DNA of 6,785 nt, from assembly GCA_905233865.1 (NCBI GenBank), contig CAJOGH010000097.1:1-6785 (forward strand). Direction: 5' to 3'. Position numbers and translations under genes: made by a program. This DNA comes from an uncultured Atopobiaceae bacterium (lineage in GTDB: Bacteria; Actinomycetota; Coriobacteriia; Coriobacteriales; Atopobiaceae). Every line of letters begins with the position of its first letter. Position 1 is the stretch's first letter. Shown here one piece after another: positions 1 to 5,343 of the stretch. The notes beneath the pieces were generated by a model that saw nothing but the letters and a program-made list of their open reading frames with translations, did no database searches and was not told the DNA's origin.

Positions 1-6
1 ATCAAC

Positions 7-47
7 CTTTTAAGAGACAAGTACTCTGTCCATTTGTCTCTTAAAAG
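7..47. repeat. Perfect 14-bp inverted repeat (REP-like hairpin) upstream of the lipid kinase gene
   Basis: CTTTTAAGAGACAA at 7-20 is perfectly repeated in inverse orientation at 34-47, separated by a 13-nt loop (21-33). The loop carries CTGTCC (26-31), whose complement GGACAG also precedes the long inverted repeat at the right end of the window. There is no T-run directly after the right arm, so it is not a clean intrinsic terminator in the plus direction. It could be the end of an upstream gene's terminator, a mobile palindromic repeat, or a regulatory dyad ahead of the next gene. The gene on its left is outside the window. Confidence 0.7.
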
Positions 48-67
48 TCTTATACGCACGGCTCATG

Positions 68-73
68 TAGAAT
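68..73 (+). promoter_or_regulatory. Possible -10 element for the lipid kinase gene
   Basis: TAGAAT at 68-73 resembles a sigma-70 -10 box and lies about 22 nt before the start codon. No convincing -35 hexamer is present at the right spacing (45-50 reads AAGTCT), and the 7-47 dyad overlaps where it would be. This is a weak call resting on position and one hexamer. Confidence 0.25.
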
Positions 74-82
74 AGGGGTTGC

Positions 83-90
83 AAGGAGGT
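83..90 (+). promoter_or_regulatory. Strong Shine-Dalgarno of the lipid kinase gene
   Basis: AAGGAGGT is a near-perfect anti-16S match placed 5 nt before the ATG at 96. It fixes that ATG as the start. Confidence 0.85.
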
Positions 91-95
91 GCGTC

Positions 96-1040
96 ATGCC
101 CGCGTCCAAGCTGGGACATACCATCGTCATCGCCAACCCCGCATCACGCAGCGGCAAGGGTGAGCGTGCCGTCGAGATTGCCACCTCTCTGCTCGAGGGC
201 AACGACGCCGCAACCGCCGGCATACAAGTGCTCACCACATCAGGCCCTGGCAGTGCCCAGGAGCTGGCAGCGCAGTCCGCCGACGCAGAGACGGTCATCG
301 CCCTGGGCGGAGACGGCCTGGTCCACGACGTGGTCAATGGCCTCATGACCATAGACAAGGACGTACGTCCCGCGCTGGGCGTCATGGCAATAGGCTCGGG
401 CAACGACTACGCTCGCACCCTTGGCCTCACCCGTAACGACCCCTCTACGTCGCTCTCGGAGCTCATGACGGGCACTGCCGTCCCGTTGGACCTCGGGCTC
501 GTTAACGGCACCTACTTCATGGAGACGCTCTCGTTTGGCGTCGACGCGGCCATCGCCCTCGACACGACCAAACGTCGCAACAGCGGGTCGCACACGACGG
601 GAGGCAACCTCTATCTCTCAAGCGGCATTCGCCTGTTTGGTCAGCACACGGACGGCTACACCTGCCATGTGAGCTACGACGGCGGGCCGGCGGAGGACCT
701 TCGCACCATCATCCTGGCTGTACAGCTGGGGCCCACCTACGGGGGCGGCTTCAAGATCTGCCCGCACGCCTCCCCTGCCGACGAGCTTCTGGACGTGTGC
801 TACAACACCTACGTGCCCAGCGTACCCAAGACGCTCGGGCTATTCCTTCGCGCGCGCAACGGCTGGCACGTGGGCTCGGACGCCGTGGGATTTGCGGCCT
901 GCATGTCCATGACAGTCGACTTTGACGAGCAGCCGCCCGCGCAGGCCGATGGCGAGGAGATCGTAGGGACACACTTTGAGATCTCGTCGGTCCCGGGTGC
1001 GCTCAAGGTCATCGTCCCCCATGAGTCGCCGCTGATCTAG
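96..1040 (+). CDS. Diacylglycerol kinase-family lipid kinase (DagK/YegS-like)
   Basis: A 314-residue cytoplasmic or membrane-peripheral kinase of the DAGK catalytic family, which transfers phosphate from ATP to diacylglycerol or a related lipid alcohol. Visible motifs are NPASRSGKG (residues 14-22), the nucleotide-binding GGDGLVHDVVNGL (71-83), GSGNDYAR (100-107), a Gly-rich strand followed by P-x-A-x-x-x-D at about 216-235, and ADGE (284-287), which in bacterial DgkB-type enzymes carries the catalytic Asp. Length is typical for the family (about 290-330). Two consensus positions differ: the usual GGDGT is GGDGL and the following conserved Glu is Asp. The substrate is not determinable from sequence; other family members act on sphingoid or undecaprenyl lipids. 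It is monocistronic here, since a 141-bp palindromic element starts 9 nt after its stop and the next gene converges on it. Confidence 0.9.
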   Translation: MPASKLGHTIVIANPASRSGKGERAVEIATSLLEGNDAATAGIQVLTTSGPGSAQELAAQSADAETVIALGGDGLVHDVVNGLMTIDKDVRPALGVMAIGSGNDYARTLGLTRNDPSTSLSELMTGTAVPLDLGLVNGTYFMETLSFGVDAAIALDTTKRRNSGSHTTGGNLYLSSGIRLFGQHTDGYTCHVSYDGGPAEDLRTIILAVQLGPTYGGGFKICPHASPADELLDVCYNTYVPSVPKTLGLFLRARNGWHVGSDAVGFAACMSMTVDFDEQPPAQADGEEIVGTHFEISSVPGALKVIVPHESPLI

Positions 1041-1049
1041 CGAGCCCGC

Positions 1050-1190
1050 ATGCGTTTCTGTTCCTAATTGGCCCTCAAGTTGTACTCACTGAGGCTCTTT
1101 GGCGCTCGGGGGCGAGCGTTTTGCCTGATAGCCAGTGAGCAGGTTCTACTCTCCCACTCAAGAGAGGGCCAATTAGGAACAGAAACGCAT
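1050..1190. mobile_element. MITE-like palindromic element with perfect 27-bp terminal inverted repeats
   Basis: Bases 1050-1076 (starting ATGCGTTTCTGTTCC) are repeated exactly in inverse orientation at 1164-1190 (ending GGAACAGAAACGCAT). The pairing stops sharply outside both ends. Inside are nested dyads: CTCACT/AGTGAG (1085-1090 with 1134-1139), GGCT/AGCC (1093-1096 with 1130-1133) and a central hairpin CGCTCG-GGGG-CGAGCG (1103-1118) followed by TTTT. The whole 141 bp can therefore fold into one long stem-loop or cruciform. It has no coding potential of its own; short open frames across it are not credible. No clear target-site duplication is visible beyond the AT at each tip. It sits between convergent genes, so it may also act as a terminator. 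A non-autonomous insertion element is the best reading, but the family is not recognised. Confidence 0.7.
1103..1122 (+). terminator. Possible intrinsic terminator of the lipid kinase gene, inside the palindromic element
   Basis: CGCTCG (1103-1108) pairs with CGAGCG (1113-1118) around a GGGG loop and is followed by TTTT (1119-1122), about 63 nt after the kinase stop codon. The T-run is short. The larger 27-bp palindrome around it could also stop transcription in both directions. Confidence 0.45.
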
Positions 1191-1211
1191 CTTGCGCACC
1201 AACAAGACCCC

Positions 1212-1246
1212 ACAGACAAGAAGAGGCCCCGGTTTCCCGGGGCCTC
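1212..1246 (-). terminator. Intrinsic terminator of ptsI
   Basis: On the minus strand, a 10-bp GC-rich stem GAGGCCCCGG/CCGGGGCCTC with a GAAA loop (1223-1246) is followed by TTCTTGTCTGT, a moderately U-rich tail. It begins 25 nt after the ptsI stop codon, the expected place for its terminator. Confidence 0.85.
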
Positions 1247-1270
1247 CAGCAGAGCATATGAGAGCGCGCG

Positions 1271-2974
1271 TTACTTGACGGCGTTCTGGAGCTCGGCGTG
1301 AATCTCGTTGGCGGTCTGGAGCGTGAGGACCTTGGCGGCAAGCTCGTCGGCCTCGGCCTTGGACCACTGGGAGATGATCTTGCGGGTGCGCAGGATGGAG
1401 GGGCTGGAGACCGAGAACTCGTCCATGCCGAAGGAGATCAGCAGAGGAATGAGCAGGGGGTCGGCCGCAGCCTCGCCGCACATGCCGACCATGATGCCGG
1501 CCTTCTTGCCCTCCTCGATGATGCGCTTGATGGAGCGAATCACCGCAGGCTGGTACACGCTGTACAGGTAGGTCACGCGGTCGTTGCCACGGTCGCAGCA
1601 CATGGTGTAGCCAATGAGGTCGTTGGTGCCGATGGAGAAGAAGTCGCACTCACGGGCGAGGTCATCGGCGATCAGGGACGCGGCGGGCGTCTCGATCATG
1701 GTGCCGACCTCGATGTCCTCGTTGAACTGCACGCCCTCCTCGCGGAGCTCGGCCTTGCACTCCTCCACCAGGGCCTTGGCCTGACGGATCTCGTCAAGGG
1801 CGGTAACCAGCGGGATCATGATCTTGACGTCACCAAAGGCGCTGGCACGCAGCAGGGCGCGAAGCTGGACCTTGTACTGCTCGGGGTTGTTGAGGCAGTA
1901 ACGAACGGCGCGGAAGCCCATGAAGGGGTTCTCTTCCTTGACCAGGTTGAGGTACGGGATCTCCTTGTCGCCGCCCACGTCCAGGGTACGGATGATGACG
2001 GGCTTGTCCTTCATGCGCAGGGCGACCTTCTGGTAGGCCGCAAACTGCTCCTCCTCGCTGGGGAGCTCCTTGGCGTCCATGAACAGGAACTCGGAGCGGA
2101 ACAGGCCCACGCCCTCGCAGTCGTGCTCGATGGCGGCGTTGGCGTCGTCGGGGTTGCCGATGTTGGCAACAAGGATCTTGTCGATGCCATCGGAGGTCTT
2201 GGTGGCCTGGCCACGGAAGATCTCCAGGGCGGCCTTCTCCTCGGCAAGGCGGGTGGCCTCGGCGCGGAACTCCTCGAGCTCCTCCTTGCTGGGCTCGACG
2301 AAGACCTGGCCCTTGGTGCCGTCGACGACGCACATGTCGCCGTTCTTGATGTTGACGGTCACGTCGGGGACGGAAAGGACCGCGGGGATCTCGAGGGCAC
2401 GGGCGATGATGGCGGAGTGAGAGGTGCGACCACCGGTCTCGGTGACGATGGCGGCGACGTTCTCCTTGTCGATGTCAGCGGTCATGGAGGGGGTCAGCTC
2501 GTGCACGACCACGACGGAGTTGGCGGGCAGCGTGGAGAGGTCGACGACCTCCTTGCCCAGCAGGTCGGCCAGAAGGCCGGTGCGGACGTCGGCCACGTCG
2601 GCGGCGCGCTCGCGGAACAGCTCGTCCTCCATCTGGGAAAACATGGTGTAGTAGGTGTCATAGGCGTCAGAGACGGCCTGCTCGGCGCACATGCCAGCGT
2701 CAATGGAGCCGTACACCATCTCCTTGATGCCCTCGTCCTCGGCAAACTCGATGTGGGCCTGCATGATGCCGGCCTCCTCCTCGCCCACCGAGACCTTCAT
2801 GCGCTCGATCTGGGCGTTGGTCGCCTCGACGAACTTCTTGCAGGCATCGTTGTAGCGCGTCTTCTCCGCCTCGGGGTCCTCGGGCGTGAAGGGGGTAAAG
2901 GTCAGGTCGGGCTCGACGGCGACCCTAGCGACGCCGATGCCGATGCCGTCAGATGCGTTGACTCCCTCGTACAT
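1271..2974 (-). CDS. ptsI: PTS enzyme I (phosphoenolpyruvate-protein phosphotransferase)
   Basis: A cytoplasmic 567-residue enzyme that autophosphorylates from PEP and passes the phosphate to HPr, starting the sugar phosphotransferase relay. Domain order is canonical: a helical HPr-binding region (about 25-145), a swivelling phosphohistidine domain with GGRTSHS (181-187; active His186), and a C-terminal PEP-binding TIM barrel. The barrel shows GLFRSEFLFMD (290-300), RTLDVGGDKEIPY (329-341), the metal ligands Glu428 (MIETPAA) and Asp452 (TNDLIGYT), Arg462, and the catalytic Cys499 in MCGEA. Relative to E. coli numbering the key residues all sit about three positions earlier, and length is normal (about 570). 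The NDL segment reads TNDLIGYTMCCDRGN, where Gln and Ala-Val are commoner. The ATG is supported by AGAGGAG 6 nt upstream (2981-2987). No ptsH is adjacent; fruK lies upstream on the same strand. Confidence 0.97.
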   Translation of the reverse strand: MYEGVNASDGIGIGVARVAVEPDLTFTPFTPEDPEAEKTRYNDACKKFVEATNAQIERMKVSVGEEEAGIMQAHIEFAEDEGIKEMVYGSIDAGMCAEQAVSDAYDTYYTMFSQMEDELFRERAADVADVRTGLLADLLGKEVVDLSTLPANSVVVVHELTPSMTADIDKENVAAIVTETGGRTSHSAIIARALEIPAVLSVPDVTVNIKNGDMCVVDGTKGQVFVEPSKEELEEFRAEATRLAEEKAALEIFRGQATKTSDGIDKILVANIGNPDDANAAIEHDCEGVGLFRSEFLFMDAKELPSEEEQFAAYQKVALRMKDKPVIIRTLDVGGDKEIPYLNLVKEENPFMGFRAVRYCLNNPEQYKVQLRALLRASAFGDVKIMIPLVTALDEIRQAKALVEECKAELREEGVQFNEDIEVGTMIETPAASLIADDLARECDFFSIGTNDLIGYTMCCDRGNDRVTYLYSVYQPAVIRSIKRIIEEGKKAGIMVGMCGEAAADPLLIPLLISFGMDEFSVSSPSILRTRKIISQWSKAEADELAAKVLTLQTANEIHAELQNAVK

Positions 2975-2980
2975 GTGGTG

Positions 2981-2987
2981 CTCCTCT
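2981..2987 (-). promoter_or_regulatory. Ribosome binding site of ptsI
   Basis: Minus-strand AGAGGAG lies 6 nt before the ATG (2972-2974). Only about 32 nt separate the start codon from the upstream terminator hairpin. There is thus no room for a full promoter between them, and none is obvious. Confidence 0.7.
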
Positions 2988-2990
2988 CGT

Positions 2991-3050
2991 TACCTACTAC
3001 TAAAAAACGCGCCGCGAACCTGAGCCGCGGCGCGTCTCTTACTACCTACT
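2991..3050. repeat. Short direct repeats flanking the fruK-ptsI terminator
   Basis: TACCTACT occurs at 2991-2998 and again at 3043-3050, on either side of the terminator hairpin. Each copy has a CTCT-type run just to its left on the plus strand (2984-2988 and 3036-3039). The similarity is short and could be a chance or decayed tandem duplication. Confidence 0.4.
3001..3035 (-). terminator. Intrinsic terminator between fruK and ptsI
   Basis: On the minus strand, ACGCGCCGCG (3026-3035) pairs perfectly with CGCGGCGCGT (3007-3016) around a 9-nt loop and is followed by TTTTT at 3002-3006. This is a textbook terminator pointing from fruK toward ptsI. It ends 27 nt before the ptsI start codon. Either ptsI has its own promoter upstream of this hairpin, so that its leader contains the terminator, or ptsI depends on partial read-through from fruK. 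Confidence 0.85.
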
Positions 3051-3064
3051 TACACAATAGCCCA

Positions 3065-3085
3065 TCTCGCACGAGACGTGCGAGA
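3065..3085 (-). terminator. Hairpin just downstream of fruK
   Basis: TCTCGCACG (3065-3073) and CGTGCGAGA (3077-3085) form a perfect 9-bp stem with a 3-nt loop, starting 23 nt past the fruK stop codon. No T-run follows on the minus strand, so it may be a transcript-end stabiliser or processing site, or part of a two-hairpin leader for ptsI, rather than a terminator in its own right. Confidence 0.45.
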
Positions 3086-3108
3086 GTAGTGCACGAATGT
3101 GTGCGGTC

Positions 3109-4062
3109 CTACTCAGCGTCCTCACCGTTGGCCCCGGCCTCCTGCTCGGCGATCTTGTCCAGGAGCTTGCCGTAGAGCTCGTCGATGAACGCGCGCTTGG
3201 CAAGGCCGTTGCTGGAGGCGGTGGCAGAACCGCAGGACGAGGCAAAGCGCAGGGCCTCCTCGTAGTCGGCACCGCGGTTGACCTTGGCAAGGAAGCCAGC
3301 GACCATGGAGTCGCCGGCGCCGGTGGCGTTGACCAGCTTGCAGGGCGGAACGGGCACGATGTGCTCCTCGCCGTTCTCGTCAAGCAGCGCCGAGCCGTGG
3401 CCGCCGCAGGAAACGATGACGTTCTGCGCACCGCGCTCGTGGAGCAGGCGCGCATAGGGCAGGCACTCCTCGGGGGTCTCGGGGTGCACGTTAAACAGGC
3501 GACCAAGCTCGTGGTTGTTGGGCTTGATCAGGAAGGGCTTGGCAGGCAGGCTGCGCAGCAGCAGCGAGCCGGGGGCGTCGACGACAAAGCGGATGCCGCG
3601 GCCGCCCAGGCGCTTCATGACGATGTCGTACATGTCCTCGGGCAGGCACGACGGGATGGAGCCCGTCAGGACAACGGTATCGCCCTCGCCGATGACGTCC
3701 ATGCGGTGGAAGAGCTCCTCGACCGCGCTCTGCGGGATGTCGGGGCCCATGCCGTTGACCATGGCCATGATGACGCCGTTGAACTTGACGTTGATGCGGG
3801 TGAAGCCCTCGTCCAGACGGACGAAGTTGCAGGTAACACCCGTCTTCTGCAGGTTCTGGAGCATGTAGTCGCCCGTAAAGCCGGCGACGATGCCCATAGC
3901 GGTGTTAGCGGTGTCAAGCTCGTTGAGAATCGTCGAGATGTTGATACCGTTACCGCCGCAGTACACTTCCTCCTTGGAAGACCTGTTCGTGTAACCCATG
4001 TCGAGCGTGTTGGGATGCATGACATAGTCAATCGCGGGGTTGAAAGTGACTGTATATATCAC
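3109..4062 (-). CDS. fruK: 1-phosphofructokinase (PfkB/ribokinase family)
   Basis: A 317-residue cytoplasmic sugar-phosphate kinase, most likely converting fructose-1-phosphate and ATP to fructose-1,6-bisphosphate. Family hallmarks in order: an N-terminal TVTFNPAIDY (4-13), substrate-site GGNGINIS (36-43), TRINVK (88-93), LTGSIP (132-137), KPNNHEL (180-186), and the ATP-site signature NATGAGDSMVAGF (245-257) with catalytic Asp251. Length fits the FruK/LacC subfamily (about 305-320). The substrate motif is normally GGKG; here Lys is Asn. The start is GTG at 4060-4062, supported by AAGGAG 6 nt upstream; no in-frame ATG would retain the N-terminal motif. Tagatose-6-phosphate kinase (LacC) is the main alternative. 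The downstream PTS enzyme I favours fructose use. No fruA, ptsH or fru regulator is present in the window. Confidence 0.88.
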   Translation of the reverse strand: MIYTVTFNPAIDYVMHPNTLDMGYTNRSSKEEVYCGGNGINISTILNELDTANTAMGIVAGFTGDYMLQNLQKTGVTCNFVRLDEGFTRINVKFNGVIMAMVNGMGPDIPQSAVEELFHRMDVIGEGDTVVLTGSIPSCLPEDMYDIVMKRLGGRGIRFVVDAPGSLLLRSLPAKPFLIKPNNHELGRLFNVHPETPEECLPYARLLHERGAQNVIVSCGGHGSALLDENGEEHIVPVPPCKLVNATGAGDSMVAGFLAKVNRGADYEEALRFASSCGSATASSNGLAKRAFIDELYGKLLDKIAEQEAGANGEDAE

Positions 4063-4068
4063 GAGTGG

Positions 4069-4074
4069 CTCCTT
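4069..4074 (-). promoter_or_regulatory. Ribosome binding site fixing the GTG start of fruK
   Basis: Minus-strand AAGGAG lies 6 nt before GTG (4060-4062). It decides the start, because the next in-frame ATG falls after the conserved FNPAIDY segment. Confidence 0.75.
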
Positions 4075-4118
4075 CCACAGGCATTAGCAAAAAACAGTAT
4101 GACGCAAAATCGCGCAAG

Positions 4119-4128
4119 CTTGTACAAG
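4119..4128. promoter_or_regulatory. Palindrome CTTGTACAAG upstream of fruK, possible operator
   Basis: A perfect 10-bp palindrome about 57 nt upstream of the fruK start, in the divergent region. On the minus strand its TTGTAC could also serve as a -35-like hexamer. A DNA-binding dimer site is plausible, but no regulator is encoded in the window and the match to any known operator is not established. Confidence 0.3.
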
Positions 4129-4199
4129 AATTATCCTCTGTCGTGCCATCGGCAGGAAATTCTCCCCAAACGCTGCCCGCGCCACACGAGCGTCACAAG

Positions 4200-4246
4200 G
4201 GTTTAGCAAACCATGAAGAGTGGTTGCTCTAAAATGGTGCGAGCAA
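4200..4246 (+). promoter_or_regulatory. Promoter region of the zinc-ribbon gene, with two dyads
   Basis: TAAAAT at 4230-4235 is a good -10 candidate 30 nt before the ATG. No strong -35 is seen. The -10 is framed by TTGCTC (4224-4229) and GAGCAA (4241-4246), a perfect 6-bp inverted repeat. A second dyad, GGTTT-AGC-AAACC (4200-4212), falls in the -35 region. Such placement would suit an operator, but no regulator can be named. The remainder of the 203-bp divergent gap (4063-4265) holds no recognisable gene. Confidence 0.4.
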
Positions 4247-4265
4247 AGCCATAGAAAGGAAGAAC

Positions 4266-5300
4266 ATGTCCGACCAGAACACCAACACGAACAGCACGCA
4301 CCAGGGCTACTGTGCCGCCTGTGGCACCGAGCTGCCCGCAGAGGCGACGTTCTGTCCCAACTGTGGTGTGAGGATTGCCCACCCGGTGCCCGCGGCCGTC
4401 ATCGCCGCCGCCACCTCCGACCAGGCCGACAAGAGCCAGCAGACCGCCCAGCCCGAGCCCTCCCCCGAGCCGCAGCCGCAGCCCGAGCCGCAGCCGCAGC
4501 CCGAGCCCCAGGAGCCTGGCGTGGTCATCGAGAGCGCCAGCGCAACCTCCGACTCCGCCAACAACAAGAGCGGCAGCATGCCCTGGGTCATCACCGGCAT
4601 CGTGCTCGTCGTCGTCATCGGCCTGTCCTTTGGCGTGAGCTCCTGCACCTCCGCGCTCGTCTCGGCCGGCATCGTGGCAAGCCAGAACGGCCGCACTAAC
4701 CGCAACGTCACCGACCTGAACGACCAGCTCAACCAGATCATCCAGAACAACACCACCACCAGCCCCACGACCGACACCAGCCGCGACACCTCCAAGAGCA
4801 GGAGCAACGTGTCGGTCAACGACATCGCCACCTACGAGTGGTACCTGTTTGACGGCGGCATCACCGAGAAGGTCAGCGCCTCCGACTACAGCGGCGCCTC
4901 TGCCGACGTGAGCAACTTCTGCAAGACGCTCTGCTCGACCGACAAGAGCTACAACGACCGCGTGGTCCTGGCACTTCGTTCCGTCGCGCGCGACGAGTCC
5001 ACCCTTGACGCCCAGGTCAAGGAGATCCGCGACTGTGTGAACGGCGCCAAGAAGGACATCGACGCCCTGGCCATGCCCAACGTGAGCGGCAGCTTTGCCC
5101 AGGACTGCTCGGACTACATGAAGGGCGCCAAGGAGGACGCGGCCAAGCGCTGGGACGGCATCTCGCAGATCGCCGACTTACTGGCCGACTCGTCCAACGT
5201 CAAGCGCAACCAGCTGTCCAACGTGGACTCCGACATCAACTCGCACACGTACGACGCGTCGAGCGACATCTATGACGCCCTGCTCTGGTCGACCGACTAG
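4266..5300 (+). CDS. Zinc-ribbon, Pro/Glu/Gln linker, single-pass membrane protein of unknown function
   Basis: A 344-residue protein I do not recognise as a named family. It begins with a four-cysteine zinc ribbon, C-A-A-C (16-19) and C-P-N-C (30-33), typical of bacterial zinc-ribbon membrane proteins. A low-complexity linker rich in Pro, Glu and Gln (62-83, PEPQPQ repeats) follows, then one hydrophobic segment (about 106-124, PWVITGIVLVVVIGLSFGV). The Ser/Thr/Asn-rich stretch at about 160-185 leads into a soluble, probably helical C-terminal region with four cysteines (219, 223, 257, 281). With no signal peptide and the ribbon at the N-terminus, the likely topology is ribbon inside, C-terminal domain outside. 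AAAGGAAG precedes the ATG. The disrupted thyA starts 43 nt downstream on the same strand, so co-transcription is plausible. Function is unknown. Confidence 0.85.
   Translation: MSDQNTNTNSTHQGYCAACGTELPAEATFCPNCGVRIAHPVPAAVIAAATSDQADKSQQTAQPEPSPEPQPQPEPQPQPEPQEPGVVIESASATSDSANNKSGSMPWVITGIVLVVVIGLSFGVSSCTSALVSAGIVASQNGRTNRNVTDLNDQLNQIIQNNTTTSPTTDTSRDTSKSRSNVSVNDIATYEWYLFDGGITEKVSASDYSGASADVSNFCKTLCSTDKSYNDRVVLALRSVARDESTLDAQVKEIRDCVNGAKKDIDALAMPNVSGSFAQDCSDYMKGAKEDAAKRWDGISQIADLLADSSNVKRNQLSNVDSDINSHTYDASSDIYDALLWSTD
4464..4511 (+). repeat. 18-nt in-frame tandem repeat encoding PEPQPQ
   Basis: CCCGAGCCGCAGCCGCAG occurs twice, identical at the base level (4464-4481 and 4482-4499), followed by a degenerate partial third unit (4500-4511). 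The period is a multiple of three, so copy-number change would alter linker length without breaking the frame. Confidence 0.85.
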
Positions 5301-5332
5301 GCAAGGCAGGACCGGCGCACCCCTCACACCCT

Positions 5333-5338
5333 AGGAGG
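5333..5338 (+). promoter_or_regulatory. Shine-Dalgarno of thyA
   Basis: AGGAGG lies 5 nt before the ATG at 5344. It shows that the 5' end of this gene is still equipped for strong translation although its 3' end is disrupted. Confidence 0.8.
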
Positions 5339-5343
5339 CCAGC

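Noticed and set aside
1050..1190. CRISPR repeat or tRNA-like structure in the dagK-ptsI gap
   Set aside because: There are only two arms in inverse orientation, with no regularly spaced direct repeats. No cloverleaf or CCA end is seen.
1068..1301. A 77-codon open frame across the 141-bp palindromic element
   Set aside because: It lies on inverted repeats and a terminator, has no RBS or recognisable motif, and runs into the 3' end of ptsI.
1298..3175. A 625-codon open frame on the plus strand, antisense to the whole of ptsI
   Set aside because: It mirrors the ptsI codons. In GC-rich genes the complementary frame is often open. The translation is biased toward Gly, Leu, Val and Asp with no domain, and ptsI is unmistakable on the other strand.
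3097..4206. A 369-codon plus-strand open frame antisense to fruK
   Set aside because: It has the same mirror-frame artefact and composition, and there is no RBS. The minus-strand product has clear PfkB-family motifs and its own RBS.
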